A stretch of DNA of 64,000 nt from positions 146,753 through 210,752 of the forward strand of contig NMRA01000583.1 in the NCBI GenBank assembly GCA_002633005.1, written 5' to 3'. The position numbers were made by a program, and so were the translations under genes. The notes beneath the pieces are model-generated. The model was not told the origin of the DNA. It did no database searches and worked only from the letters and a program-made list of their open reading frames with translations. Within the stretch, counting starts at the first letter, position 1, and every line of letters begins with the position of its first letter. This stretch comes from Phoronis australis. Lineage: Eukaryota > Phoronida > Phoronidae. Positions 46,347 through 59,570 of this stretch are shown piece by piece.

Positions 46347-48381
46347 ATTTTCATGCCCAAAAGTCTAGGATCACGGTATGTCCTTTTTCCTACGGTTCAG
46401 GATTACTTGTGGACCCAGAACTAAGAACTAAACGAGGCAGGGTTCGTGACAAGGTTGGTGAACGGCAACATCTATTTACATTGTAAGGTGTTACAACTGT
46501 CAGCGGTATTGTGACCTTCTTTGTTTTCATCTAACCTTTAGTGATGAAAACTTGAAAGAAGACCATCAGTGCTTGTGTGAGCACGATATTCTATGTAAGT
46601 TATGTTGAATTATTCAACGCTTCGTTTTATGACCATTTCACAGTCAATCTATGGCTCATGCACAATACAACCAAAGGTATTTTTACTGGCCACTTAACTG
46701 CTTCCCAAAAGACTGCTCATTTGAGAACGCTTTACTACAGTGAATTCTTTGCAGTGGCGCATTTTTAATCCGAACAAAATTAATAAATTTCTAAAACAAA
46801 AACATTATATAAGTGCGTTTGGCATAGACACTGCCCATAATTCGAGCTTAAATACACTTTAATAATTTTCTCAGTACATGAACCCTGAATACCAAACTGT
46901 TTGGAGTAACTATACGCTGCCATGTGCAAGCAGACGACAAAATCAATATGCACTACAGTTTGAATTTTGCAATTGCACGATCTGTAGCATTGCCAAAAGT
47001 ACTCACGAAACCAATAGTTCTACTATTGGAAGACTGAACATCGTTTCAATGCCAAAATTATTTTATTTAGTTGTACCAGACAGCAAAATATATGCACAAA
47101 TTTCCCGTCATAAAACACTAACCGGAAGCTGAGATTGATAATTCAGGAGAGTGGCTCCCCCTCTGGGATATACCAATGTCTGAGTTGCGAATGTGTGGTC
47201 CATAATACCGTATGAAGTCATGAGCACATACGCGGTAAAGCAATTCTGATGCAGTCAACGCGCGCCTGCACGCTGTAACATAATGATGTCAACGCTTAAA
47301 AAAAATCAAGATTTCTAAACATGACTTCAAAATTTCGGAACATTCTGGTTTGTTGTAAGTATGCCGGTGCTTTGTATTTGGAGAAAGACAATTATATTTT
47401 CGCAAGAAATTCTGTAAATCTGTAGTCATACAGCAAGAACGAAAACAACATGATGCATCAAGTTACCGTATAAAAAACAACTCTTCTACCGCTATGGCTG
47501 GTGGATGTTAGGATTCAAAGCCAGCTAAATTTTTACGTGAAAGCGAAATTAAACGTCAACCGAATAACTGAGCTCAGGGTGTCCAGTTATCGTAGTATAT
47601 ATCCGCTAGATTACAAACTACCTACAAATCTCTCTGCGAATGCAACTTCTTTTATTTTCATTCAAATAACATCTGACACAAATCAGTCATTTCAATTTAG
47701 TCAAATTGTTTAGTTAATTTTGCGATGAGATTCAACATGTTGCGTTCTTTAGCTAAGCTCTCCTCCCTTTCTTCTCCATTTCAAGCCTCTCTTCCCTTTC
47801 CTTCTTCCCTATTTCAAACTTTTCCCTTTTCAGTGTTATTTCTTGCCCTCGTATTTTCAGCTCTGCATCACGTTTATTTGAGGAAGTTGGACAATCGGTA
47901 CATGTGCTTTTTAAAGAATCTTGAATGAAATATGTTTAGTATAATTGTAGTGTATTTTAATGTATTCTATTCTGCTACAGGTATGCAAGATGGGAATTTA
48001 TGTTGAATGTGGAAAAAATCATTTCTACAAACTCTTAGGAAAAAAATGGTCAATTCTTATAATGCGTAATTTATTTGCAGTTTGACATAAACAGATGCAA
48101 GTAAATTAAGGACGTAAAAAATTAGCAATGAACATGAAATCATATCTGTTAATAATCCATTCTAGTTGGATGATATCCAGCAAACCCTGAAATAATAAAG
48201 ATTTTCTAAAAAGGCCTTGTTTCAGCAGGAATTTAAGAACATTTATCCACAAAAATCACGCAAATTTTATACTAAATCAAAGACGAAAGATTGAGAACCC
48301 TATCAAAATAAAAATAGTTTCGATGTCTAGCCAAATAAGAATTAAAAAGGTGCCACAAGTTTCGAGTTTAAAGCTACGTGA
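46347..48381. other. no gene recognised
   Basis: Open frames up to 84 codons (for example 46878-47132) lack domains and splice support. Several pyrimidine-rich stretches occur near 47760-47870. Confidence 0.45.
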
Positions 48382-49110
48382 AGGCCCAGTCATACATCCG
48401 ATTACGCACGAATCACTCATGAATCACGCACAGATTTTCGCTTATGCCTGAAGCTTGCGTCGTATTCGTAATTGGTCGGTGGAACCAACGTGGAGCATCA
48501 GTGAATGTAAGTGGATGTGCGTCGAGGGGGTTTGTGCGCGATTTTGAGTTTTGAACGGTTCAAAAATTTTCCAACGCACAACTCTGCGTCGGCGGGTGTG
48601 CGTAATTCGTGAGTTGACGTGCGTAGTTTATGCGTCGAGTATGCGTGATTATGCGCTGGACACGCGTTTGCCATCAGTGCTTATGCGGCAGAACTGGTTC
48701 GAAATCACGCACGTCCACGTCCGTCCACTGACGCCCCACCTTCATATCACGCATGAAATACGCATATATGACGTTCATTCCACTGACATCCACTGACAAT
48801 CACTTACAAAAGTGTTTGAACGTGATCCGTCAGTGATTCATGCGTGAGGCATGCGTCGAAGGTTCGTGGAATACCATATCATTTTGGCTTGTACATGTAT
48901 GCGTCGATATGCGCGATATGTCAGTGATTCATCAGTGATTGTAAGTGATATGTGCGTGGGCCATAGGTGATTCGTCAGTTATTTGTCAGTGATTTCTAAC
49001 CTCTACACCCGGAAAATTTGGTCAATTTCTCGACGATCAAAACACGCACAAATTGAATTTGTGCGTGTTGTATGAGTGATTCATGCGTGATCGGCTGTAT
49101 GACTGGGCCT
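48382..49110. mobile_element. PIF/Harbinger-type MITE, 729 bp, 3-bp TGA target duplication
   Basis: The ends are AGGCCCAGTCATACA and TGTATGACTGGGCCT, flanked on both sides by TGA (48379-48381 and 49111-49113). The inverted similarity extends inward for about 55 bp with GCACGAATCACTCATGAATC-type motifs. The interior carries many copies of GTGATTCATGCGTGA, CAGTGATT and GCGTGCGT-like motifs. The last 300 bp (48811-49110) are almost identical to 61342-61635, the right end of the transposase-bearing element. A 3-bp TNA duplication is the Harbinger hallmark. It has no coding capacity, so it would depend on a related transposase. Confidence 0.92.
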
Positions 49111-50327
49111 TGAATCTCCCTGTATTCGCGTAAATACGCAAACACTAACGGGATTACGTCAAATCCAGCAATGGCATGTATGGCGCGGAAAGTATATTTC
49201 CGTGATAATTCAAGTTCGCGTCCCTTTGGGAAACCTATGTATTATTTCTTTCACACAAATCAGGTGATTTTAAAGGTCTATTTTATCCAATGTACAGCGA
49301 TTGTCCTGATTCGGTAACGGGAAATAGGAACGGAAAGTAGTCAGCCGATATCTGAGCGACCGAACAATTTCAAGGAATCACTTCGTCAGTGTTTAAATAC
49401 CGCCCATCAAAAATTAGACTTGTCCATCTGTTTGTGAATATTGTGATACGCGTACACTTCCTGTATATCAAGGAGATCAGGACATACATCCCTCTAATTG
49501 CTTCAGGAAAAATAAACTGATATTTTAAATTTCAGATTTTGCCATTCTTTGTTCAAACCAATCTTACGCCTTGACCAATGATTCTGGAGTACGTAAGTAC
49601 GCCCTGTAACTAGAAATGAACGGGATTTGGTGATTTTACCCCAACTCATTTTATCACCCGTAAGGTGGAGCGAAAGCATTAGTGAGCTTTAACATTCCTT
49701 TCGTTTCTCACTCACTGAGCTATGTGTTTCATAAAATGCATACTGTATCTACCAAGTCCAAAGGGCTAACAATTATTAATTTTGCAGCAAACTGTTTTTA
49801 AAATTGCCTTATCGTGAAGTTGGATATTCTGTCAGTGCTCTATTCCAAGAGCTGTCTATATTGCTCGATACCTGCGTTGAACTGATTGCATTTCGTAGAA
49901 AATTTCGACCATTTTGTGAACAGTGTAGCACTTTCGTGCACTTGTATGCATTGATTCCAGTCACTTTCATTCTGGCATTCAACATTTCATATTCGAGAGT
50001 GTGCTGGGACACGCCCTATACAATTGGTGCTACTTTAGAATGGGCAGAACGTAATTAAGATTGCATTAGATTTTGCAATATTAACGGAAGGGGGATAATG
50101 CTTAAGGTTAGCTAAAGCAATCGAACTTATTCTTGTTGACCACAGTTCTTGCAACCAGAAAGGAAGGCAAGCATTGGTCTCCGGACTGTATTTTCTCGTT
50201 TGGTGTTGAAGGCCATCTCTGCATTGTATTCCGAAGTCGAACATTCTCTACTAAATTTTGAGCTATGTTTTACCGAATTGCAAGTTCATCGCACAACATA
50301 TCAACATATGCGTTTCCATTTCTCCAG
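49111..50327. other. no gene recognised
   Basis: Presumed intron or upstream region of the thrombospondin-repeat gene. The open frames at 49804-50058 and on the opposite strand show no domain. Confidence 0.4.
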
Positions 50328-50501
50328 TTCACTCAATGTGGGGCCAATGGTTTGCGTGGAAGCCCTGCTCCACAACGTGTGGGCCAGGTCTACAAGTTCG
50401 CGTACGCATCTGCCTAAAAGACTTCTCAGAAATGCGGGCAAACGCCAGCAGTTGTGGAACTGATTCAAAGGAGGTGCGACCATGTCCTAGTCAACCAGAA
50501 T
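50328..50501 (+). CDS. thrombospondin type-1 repeat exon
   Basis: TSP1 repeats are about 55-60-residue extracellular modules that bind glycosaminoglycans, TGF-beta or cell-surface partners and often carry C-mannosyl Trp and O-fucose. The exon is 174 nt between acceptor TTTCTCCAG (ending 50327) and donor GTAAGA (from 50502), phase 1-1, the usual phase for this module. It reads HSMWGQWFAWKPCSTTCGPG, then LQVRVRICLKDF, NASSCGTD, KEVRPCPSQPE and a Cys whose codon starts at the last exon base. It has WxxW, the CSxTCGxG O-fucosylation-type motif, layered RxR residues and six cysteines. No other TSP1 exon was found in the window, so the gene is partial. Confidence 0.93.
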
Positions 50502-52638
50502 GTAAGAAACAGATGTCGTTTCCTCGCCCCTCTGAAAATCGCCAGAGCATAACATGTCACATGTTTTTTAAATACAACTTTTAATTGCACTCTTCGTTGA
50601 GATTGTCAACACCCAGATAGTTTCACTTAAGATCTATCTGCCTCCTAGAAAACTGACAACTAAGGATTTTGGCTATTATACATAAGTACGAAGAGCGAAA
50701 GTAAAATATTTCATATTTTGGCAATTGTTTCGTTACTCGGAAACTAAAGACATAGGTATGTGAAATTTTGAGAGAAAAAATAATCGAAAAGAATTCGTAT
50801 TTTTTTAGCTCAGCTCTGTCGAACTGTGTTTCTGGTGTAATTGCTGCCAATTCGATCGTCGTTGTTCAAGCCTCGAAACTTCTCAGTGTTACCATCTTCT
50901 TTGAGAGGATCTGCAGTCCTATTCATATGACTGTCGCACACTTTCATGTATGTAGAAACCAGAGAATATCTGTGACAAAAACGGGTGTCGACATAAATAA
51001 AAAGCATCACTAGCCCTCGAAATCTGAATTGAGATCAAACTCGTGCCGTTGGCTCCTTATAATTATGACAACAAAGTCTGTTTAGTAGCGCGAGGCAATT
51101 CCGATCGATTGGCAGTGAAAAAGTTCAGCAGTGTAGCCTAAGACAATGCGACGGCCGTGCCTGTTCTAATGGCAATTGTAAACAATGTCTTTTCAGACCG
51201 ATGGGAGTGCTAGATGTAATGTTTCCAGATCACTCATTCTGAGATGGCGTCCCGGTTTTGTAGCAAAAGTGAATTCCATTGAAGCCCGGCAATGGCTGGC
51301 TCAAATCTGTATTTTTCCAGTTGTATGCACCCAAGATTGTAAAAATCGAAGAGTGCCTCGCGTTTTTTGAAGCATGGAACTGGTAATGAATAATCAAGCT
51401 GTAATTTTGTGGTCTGTTTAACTACCTCCAACATTTCATTGAACAGCGTTTCGGCCTGACATTTTCTGACCATCGTTAGGCTTCCATTCTTGGTTGAAGA
51501 AATGAAGAGCCAAAACAACGTTTCGTTGAAATTTTGGGGTTGATGAGAACAGACCTGGAGACTGCAAATGCAATTATACAGAACAACATCGTCACCTGAA
51601 TGCAGATTCAGAATACTGGGGAAATATTGTTTAAAGGCCAAAATGCCTTGAATATGGATCTAGAATCATTTTTAGAAAAAGTGGGAAACCTGGTTTCTAG
51701 CCTAACTACAGTATGCCAGATTTGACCAGTCGAATTTTGCCTTTCTAGCCATCTAACTACACCGTAGCACAAATAAAATGGCAGTTTAATAGTCAAGAGC
51801 AATTTTCAATGGGTTTGCCTATTATAACACACGCCGATGAACTCTTCACCCTTTCTTCACTCTGTCGAAAACGTTATGCAGAAAACGAAACCGGTTTTGA
51901 GTCAAATCACCACAGAAACCTTATTATTTCTTGTATTTTTACTCTTTCACTCCTACTGCAAGGTAGGTTACAGAAAAAAGGATTAAGTACACAAAATCAG
52001 TATCTTTAACCCCTAAAACACCACTTCCCTGCCGATGAACGTCATAAGCCAACGTTAGGATCCTAAAACCAAATTTCATACAGTGTAACGATTCAAAAAT
52101 GTGGTCCAAAAGATCTGTCAACCAACTATTTTTTTGCAATTCTGGGGACTACCTGAAATTGCATACGATTTCTCAGGCGCTGTCCATTGCGTAGATAAAA
52201 CCGGGGGCCGCCATCTTAAATAAGGGTGCAGATATAGACGAGCAAGTGGTCTTTTCTCATTCTCAATATATTCAAAAATCTCCAAAAAAGCATTCACTGA
52301 GACTTCGTGCAACACCTACCTAAAACTCCCCCCCTCAAGCCTGGGCTACCCCCATATTTTAATACTTTGGGCACTGCAAATTTGCCATGCCACACAGCCT
52401 CTGGTGAACCCGTGTTATCTGGAGACTCACACGGTCGCTTTCGCGTTGAACGTGCAGGCGAAGCTGCGCTTTGCGGCTTGTAGCAAGTGTGATATAACAG
52501 TCATTATCATCGCTTACACCTACAAAGAGTCTAGGATAGCTTGGTTTGCGGCCATTTACAATGCACTGGCCGTCAGTAAGACCATATGCTACCTCGACTG
52601 ACACGTATATCTCTTCACTTTAAGCACTTCCATTGTAG
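50502..52638. other. intron of the TSP1 gene, nothing firm
   Basis: Open frames at 50768-51013 (+) and 51234-51641 (-, 135 codons) have no recognised domain. An acceptor precedes the first, but the phase does not fit the phase 1 chain. Confidence 0.4.
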
Positions 52639-52683
52639 GTGATCTGGCAGAGCCTTTCTTAATTTCCCCAAGACAACCTCAAG
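52639..52683 (+). CDS. 45-nt proline-rich linker exon A
   Basis: Acceptor CCATTGTAG ends at 52638 and donor GTAAGT starts at 52684. Phase 1-1, so it can follow the TSP1 exon directly. It reads DLAEPFLISPRQPQ after a split glycine codon. The paralogous exon at 63257 has the same length, phase and the pattern PF..P..PQ, and the downstream introns are alignable. I infer a short hinge between modules. Confidence 0.6.
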
Positions 52684-53350
52684 GTAAGTTAAACAACCTT
52701 CCAACTAAAAGCATACTAAGAACATATTGATTCATGCAATTGCACTCAAGAAAATCCCACGTCGAGGCACGGCGGTCCATCATAACAACTCAAGGTTACG
52801 TCATCACCTACTTCAGGATTCAAGTTGGCGGGTGCTTCTGCTTCACTCTAGAACGTCTACGAGCAATTTGACAAAAGATGGTCAAGAACATTCTTGTAGA
52901 ATAACGAGTGCATTGTTTATCGGCCCTTGATAATGTCTTAATGTCATTCCAGGGATAATAAATCATTTATGTTGTTTGTGACGTTTCAATATTTAGCAGG
53001 AGCATTTGGAATTTCTAATCTTAGAACAAGAAATATAATTGGAGTAATGAGACGATGAGACCAGTGGAGAGTTGATGGTACTCAAAACACAAGCTATCAG
53101 CAAGTAATTTTTTGTTTTTGCTTTCAGTGCAAGCAATTTTGAGACGCAAGAACGCAAACTGACACTAATCAAATAGATTTCATATGAACGGTTCGTTGTG
53201 AAAGTGAGAGCACATTAAACCGGTATCAAACGCGATGACGAATGACAATTTTCTAAGGGATATTTTATATAAGGACATTCTTTGCATAATCTATAATTAA
53301 AGTCTTGTATGTCTATTTCAAACGTAGCTTTTGCATTTGTTATCGTTTTC
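52684..53350 (+). repeat. intron segment duplicated at 63302-63960
   Basis: Landmarks in the same order in both: AATTGCACTCAAGAAA / AATTGCACGCAAGGAA, GGTCAAGAACATTCTTGTAG / CAGTCAAGAACATTGCTGTAG, GACGTTTCAATATTTAGCAGGA / GACGTTTCAATCTTCAACAGGA, ACACAAGCTATCAGCAAG / ACACAAGCAAGCAGCGAG, and GACGCAAGAACGCAA / GACACAAGAACGCAA. Similarity is moderate with indels. Confidence 0.8.
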
Positions 53351-53559
53351 TGTTCCTGGAGTATATGCCTTTTTGTGTCGGAACAGCTTGCGTATCTCCA
53401 TGAGCTCTAGAGCTTTACCTAGGGTCACACAAGCGTTGAGCGTAAGGTCAAATTTCCATACCCTGTAAGAAATCATTGTTCCTGACACAAACGAGAAGTA
53501 CAAGTCTGAGATTCTAACCTGAGCAGACTGTGCTCATCAACCATTAAAGGCAACCAATC

Positions 53560-53889
53560 TAGGAGAAGGGTACTCCGAAATAAAACCATGTGCTGCCACG
53601 ATCGCGAAGAATATTAGCTAATGACAGGATGCAGAACTTCTGTACCTGTATAACCTACCCTACAGAAGAGAACTAGAAATGCACTTGTTCTACCCATATG
53701 GCCATGCAAACAGATATTGGATGACATGATGCTTGTCCCGTGGTACACCGTGCGATGAGAGCGCCTCGAAAGGACACACCTCTAGTGACTGGTGACTCGA
53801 ATCAAAGACTCAACCGAAGACAGCAACATTAAATGCTAGCCAGTCAGCATAGTCAGTAGGAAACGTAACTTTCACCGCTAGTCTTCGTA
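53560..53889. other. possible 5' part of the retrotransposon or intron
   Basis: No intact frame. It may hold the eroded first ORF of the element starting at 53890, but nothing in it was recognised. Confidence 0.3.
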
Positions 53890-56800
53890 AAATGGAACGC
53901 TGGAGGTCCTCGCAATAAGAAATACAAGCTCAAAACAGAGCAAGAGTGCACCTTCTGTATCCATAAGGCACAAAATATAGATGGTCATCGCTTCTCTTCC
54001 AGAGGTTACGATCTCTGCCGACATGACGGAATCAAACGTTCCAAAGGAGGCATTTTCACCCTCATAAGGAACACCATCCGAGCAATAGAGACTGGGAAGT
54101 CACTAGGAGACAGTGAATTCATTGCAATGAAAGCTTTATTCCACGGGAGATAAATCATAATCATCAATTTCTATTGCTCACCTGACAAAGACCTGCATCT
54201 CTATACCCTTTCCCCGTCTTCCTAAGACCTGCTTACATCCGGGACTTTAACGGGCACTTACTAATCTGGGGATATCAAGACCTGAACAGTAGAGGAGAAC
54301 ATATCGAAAACTTTATGACCAAAAACTGTCTCATCCTCATCAAAAAGCCCGACGTCAATTCAACCTGCCTGCCCCAAGCCTGAAGCATGTATTCCAGACC
54401 TCGCTATAGTCACAGAGGACACCCAGAAGATATATGACAGGAATTTTGAAAACCAGTCCTGCTGAATCTCTCATTAGCAGAACAACGCTCATCGACAACA
54501 AAGCAGCCTGAAAAAGACCTAACTCCAGAAATCACAACAATCTACAACACAGCAAGAGGTGCATTTGATGAGGAGAAAGTATGTCAGGAGACTCACACTG
54601 TTCTGAACTTAATTGTTCGTTCTCACAAAGACCCTAAACGACGGTCACCAGTTCACTCTAAGAGCAAGGCCACCAAAAGAAAACGGAATACTTACTCTGG
54701 GAAAAGTGATGTCTCCCTGCTTGCAGAGGATTTTAGAGATGACATGCTCTTAGATACACCCAGAGAGAAAACAGTAGAGGTATAAACAAAGGGAAAGGGT
54801 GAACTTACGATGCAGTAAAATGATAATCTGACGACTACACCGCCAAAAAACTGAATAGTTCCATCAGACAGCTCAAGACCAAGAAGGCACCTGGAAAGGA
54901 AGGCATCAGAAGTGAGATGATTGAACACCTGGGCAATCACGTCAAACAGAAGCTTCTGGACATTTATAACTAGTCTTGGTGAGTAGGGGTATTTCCGGTC
55001 AGCTGGATGGAAGACATAATTATTCCAATCTTGAAGAAGGGGAAGCAAAGCAAAGCAAAGCAAGAGCAGCTATCGTCCCATCAGCCTCCTCAGCTGCCAA
55101 AGCAAACTCATGGAACGCATGGTCAACAAACACCTGCAATATCACCTGAAAAAAACAGGCAAATTAACCCCACCCACTCAGGCTTCAGGAAGAATAGAGG
55201 CACAGGAAATCAGATCACACCGGTGACCAACACATAGAAAATAGCTTCAAGCTGAGAATGAATAATAGAAATCTTTTTAGACCTAACCAAGTCCTTCGAC
55301 AACGTCTGGAAAGCTTGCTTTTCAAGCTCCTCTAAAAGCATGTTTGTGGCAAAATATATACATGAATGTGAATGAACAGATATGCGCGAGAAAAGCTGGA
55401 AGGACAAACAAGGAGTACCCCATGGCATCATAATTGTGCCCACGTCCTGTGTTGTCTTTATTGATAACATTGTTGACCACCTGCCCATGAAAATCTAAAG
55501 GCTTCTGTATTTAGACGTCTGGCTGTATGAATAAAAGCAGACTACATCACCATTGCAGCGTATAGGATGCAAGAAGCCACGAACTTCATCCTCAATTGGT
55601 CTAACGGTGGATGGTCACGATCAACACGATCAAAACACGTGCTTCTTCCTGTCTCGCAAAAAGAGAATTCTCCCTTCAGCCAGAATATTCCCCACCAAGC
55701 AATCCCTACCTACTAAACTAGCAAGAGGCTTACTTGGTCCACATGCTGCGATTACGAAACTGGGTGGTACCAGGTGGGGCGCTAATGTGAAGATCTTGAC
55801 TAAAGTTTACGCAGGATCCGTCAGACCTCAGATGAAGCACGCCTCAAGGGCATGGTCTATAGCTGCCAAAACCAACACTGACAACTTAGCCAAGGTCCAG
55901 AATGCTGGCCTGGGCTAAGCAACAGGAGGCGTGAAGACCCCCTATCACTACAAGGGAGGACAAGGCGTGCTTAAACTCACTGAAAGAGCAAGAAGATGAA
56001 GCGACTTCCATCACTTCCACTGCGCTAAAAACTCCAAGCTCCAATCAAAACCCGCATTAAGAGACAGGGCCCAAACCAAATCATCAAGGTGTTTTAGCAG
56101 AAACACCAACCACTAGAAATGCTCAGACTTTCAAGAATGGTCGCTGGACGCTCCTCCTTTCATTCTTGACATTCCTGGGATTCGTTCAAATCAGACAAAG
56201 TAGAGGCTGTTTTGAGGGCCCTAACACTCGAAAACATAAACATAAACTATTTCACCACCACCTGGACCCGAGGCTATACAGATGGATCTGATGAAAATGC
56301 TGTCAGAAGCCGGGGAGGTGGTGTAATCATCATATACCCAGACGGCAGTATTCTAAGCAAGTCCATTACCACAGTCCTTCACTTCACCAACTACAGAGCT
56401 GAGACAAATTCTTGTACCAGACACTGAACTAGCAAACAATTCTGCCGGATTAGACAGTATTTCTCATAGACCTCCAATCGCTCCTGCAGAGCCTACAAAC
56501 GAGAGGAAGGAACTAAATCATACAAGACATCAACCAGGAGATGCACATTCTCTACATCAAAAGCCCTGTTGTGCTGCAATGGATTCCTTTCCACTGCGGC
56601 ATCAGCGGCAACGAGGAATCAGACAGACTCTCTAAGGCAGGGTGCAAACTGGAACAGACGCAGAACCCATCATCGTATGGATAAACAGAAACCCTATTTT
56701 GTATCCAGTTTAGAAATGACTGGAGGGAACGCCTACGTCTGGGGACTCTATAATACGATATTTACCAGCTTGACCATCAAGAACAAGTCGCCATCTTCAG

Positions 56801-57010
56801 CCTACGAGCTGGTCACTGTGAGCTCCTCTTCTACACGCATCGCCTGAAAATCACTCACACAGACCCCCAGATACCTGAACACTTACTACTTATCTGCCCT
56901 ACGTTCGACACCCTAAGGTGCCAAACATGACCCATTTCAGTGGAGCTGAAATTAAAACTACGGGGCCTCTCATCGATGCGACGAAGGCCACAGAAATTGA
57001 CCAGAATGCA
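53890..57010 (+). pseudogene. decayed non-LTR retrotransposon (endonuclease, reverse transcriptase, RNase H)
   Basis: Domains appear in order but in shifting frames with stops. The AP-endonuclease begins with WNAGGPRNKKYKLK near 53895, then RSKGGIFTLIRNTIRAIE near 54030 and IIIINFYCSPDKDL near 54155. The reverse transcriptase has LKTKKAPGKEGIRSEMIEH near 54870, WMEDIIIPILKKGK near 55005, TGFRKNRG-like SGFRKNRGTGNQIT near 55180, a LTKSFDNVWK-like stretch near 55285 and GVPHGII near 55410. The RNase H has GYTDGSDENAVRSRGGG near 56271 and ETNS. A zinc-ribbon-like end lies near 56870. This order is that of I/Jockey-type LINEs with RNase H. Many indels make it inactive. It sits in the intron between linker exons A and B. 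Confidence 0.88.
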
Positions 57011-58440
57011 GGACTGGTGTAATTTTTTATGATTTACATACCAACTTCTTTTACGATCTTGTTTCGTACTTTATTTTGATCGTGCCTTCTGGAGTTACAA
57101 TTCACAAGGCCACAAGCAGACATAAGGAAGCTCTGCCCCAAGAGACCTATACCAGCAATATATGATGCAGTAACGTGGATTTTTAGCAGTTGGTTAACTC
57201 ATGGTTATTGGGTAAAATACAATAGTAACTGTTTGGTTAACAAAGTAGGTAAGATAATATTCTAAAATATGACCATTTTTCTAGAGAGGATAAAAACATG
57301 TTAGGCATCTCTTGGCCCCAAAGGTCTAAGACAATTAAATTCAGTCGTCCATTGCAGTAGAACATTGTATTTCTGAGGCTCTCTCCCACCTACCTAGTTC
57401 TCGTTCAACATATGTAATTTCTTATCAGAAATGGAGACTTGTACTTTGACCACGAACAAGAGGTCACCATAAAGTAACCGAAATTTATGCATGTACTCGA
57501 AAGCAAATGAGAAAATTAGAAACATTGAAAGCAAGCAGGAATGTAGTATTTGTTAATTAAACAAGATTTTTTTCTGCATTTTGCACAACATCAGTTTTTG
57601 TAGCAGTGTCGTAGCCCTGAAGTCATTTTTGTACTTGCTTTAGGGAGAAGGCAACCTGACACTAATCAATAATAGTGTTCAAATCAACATTTTTTTATCA
57701 AATTGGGAGCACATTAATGATATATCAAACGTCCCGATTAATCTCTTGGGACGAAAAAATGTCGAAGGAAGACTTTGTTTGAATAATATGTAAAGATATG
57801 GAAATGCCATTCTTCTGATATTATGAATTGCATGCACTATTGTGTACACTATATGCATGTACATAGTAACTGCGTTGTTCCGGGCATTTCTATTTTAGTA
57901 CAGATTTTGATTTGTTACCATTTGTCTATTATTCATTTGTCAAATATTTTTACCGTCCCATTAAACATGTTGTTGTCATCATGATTTCTCACTAAATTAT
58001 TTTGGAGTTACAACTAAGTGGTCACAAGCAGAAGTCATTCCTACGCCTTGCTCTCAAAAATCAAACACGTCAAACTTTACGTGTGTATTACAATTTTCTG
58101 CATCCTGTTACTGTACCGTAGACATGTACACTTGACTCTTGCAAGGTCAACAACAACAACAACGTGAGGCACAGTCGTAGTAGAGCCGATGTCTCAAACC
58201 ACTGATGTGGCCCGAATTACATTCAAAATCCCCACCCCCCCCACGAGACAATCACGCAAACGCCGGTTCATGATAGACACAGTGACCCAAAAAACACTCA
58301 AGTGCTAATTACTATTCAGATCCGTTACATCCCTACGAACTGTGCTTGCACCAGTGCCAACGAACAAGTCAGTAGGTGTCCCACCGTTACAAAAGCTGGA
58401 ATAGGGAAATCCATTTAGGAAAGACTCAGCAACATGTTAT
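57011..58440. other. intron sequence, possible third copy of the duplicated segment
   Basis: CCTGACACTAATCAATA near 57655 and GGGAGCACATTAATGATATA, then TCAAACG near 57705 align with 53160-53240 in order, and GTCGAAGGAAGAC near 57761 resembles 63795. A GGAGTTACAA...CACAAGCAGA motif occurs twice (about 57092 and 58003). No 45-nt linker exon was found with this copy. A (CAA)n run lies near 58150. Confidence 0.4.
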
Positions 58441-59376
58441 ACAAGAACTCTTCGTCACCTGGCATCTGGATCCAAGTACCACGACATGCAGTATGCCTGG
58501 AGGGTCCCCCACAACACCATAAGCATTGTAGTCAGAGAAGTGTGTGAGGCCATCATTAAAGAGTATCTGGATGAGCAGTTGTCACCTCCAACCACTGAGC
58601 AAGGCTGGCTGCAGCTGGCAAATGACTGGTACGAGAAATGGAATTTCCCCCACGTCATTGGTGCTATTGATGGGAAACATGTGACGTGCAAGGCTCCCCC
58701 TAATTCTGGATCTGAGTTCTACAATTACAAAGGTTTCCTCAGTGTGATCCTGGTTGCCGTGACGTCTGACTACAAGTTCTTGTGGGTGGATGAGTCTGGA
58801 AATGGCTCAGCTTCAGATGCTCAGATCCACAACAACAGTGACCTGAAAGATGGTCTCGAGAATGGCACCATCACCTTTGTCTTATGACACTCAAGATGTA
58901 CCCTACTTCCTGGTGGGATACGATGCCTTCAGCCTGAGGACCTACATGATGAAGCCCTATGCAGCTAAGAACCTGGAGAGGGAGTACCGCATCTACAACT
59001 ACAGGCTGTCCAGATCCAGAAGAGTGGTGGAGAACTCGTTCGGCATCCTGGTGAACCGTTTTCAGGTCCTATTGACCACCATGAATCATCACCATGAGAC
59101 CGTCAGATTGATTGTGAAGGCCTGTGTACTCCTACACAACACCATGAGAAATCGATACCCAGTGCTCCAAAATTGGTTGATGTCCAAGATGCCAATGGCA
59201 ACATGCAGCCTGGTGCCTGGCGACAGGGACGGAACTTGGAGGACACCAGCTTTGTGCAGGCCCCAAATAGAGCTTCAAAGGAAGGGAAGAAGCAGAGAAA
59301 CTTGCTACGCCACTGGTGCAACTCTCCAGCTGGTGCTGTGCCCTGGCAGGACCGTGTGGTGGATATGAATTTGTGA
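58441..59376 (+). pseudogene. Harbinger DDE transposase (HARBI1-like), truncated and frameshifted
   Basis: Reading starts mid-domain with TRTLRHLASGSKYHDMQYAW, then RVPHNTISIVVREVCEAI. Catalytic segments visible: GAIDGKHV (first Asp, near 58655), FLWVDESGNGSASDAQI (second Asp, near 58790) and RRVVENSFGILVNRFQ (Glu, near 59030). Frame changes occur near 58870-58890 (after NGTITF) and near 59165. The third frame carries the family-typical end GAWRQGRNLED and NSPAGAVPWQDRVVDMNL before TGA at 59374. The N-terminal part, including the expected upstream helix-turn-helix region, is missing. The protein cannot be made intact. Confidence 0.9.
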
Positions 59377-59388
59377 ATGAATGCAGGA

Positions 59389-59570
59389 TGGATGCATGTG
59401 TGTTTTTTAAAATAAATAATCGATAAATCATTTTTGACACTTGTTGTTTTTTCATGAATTTGGGATCATTATAACAAAAGGATGCATGTGTGTTTTTTAA
59501 AATAAATAATCGATAAATCATTTTTGGCACTTGTTGTTTTTTCATGAATTTGGGATCATTATAACAAAAC
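59389..59570. repeat. 90-bp tandem duplication after the transposase stop
   Basis: Two units starting GGATGCATGTGTGTTTTTTA at 59389-59390 and 59480, differing by about one base (TTTGACAC / TTTGGCAC). Near-identity indicates a recent event inside the element. Confidence 0.95.

Noticed and set aside
51234-51641. A 135-codon minus-strand open frame
   Set aside because: No domain, no supporting splice sites, and ordinary intronic composition inside the TSP1 gene.
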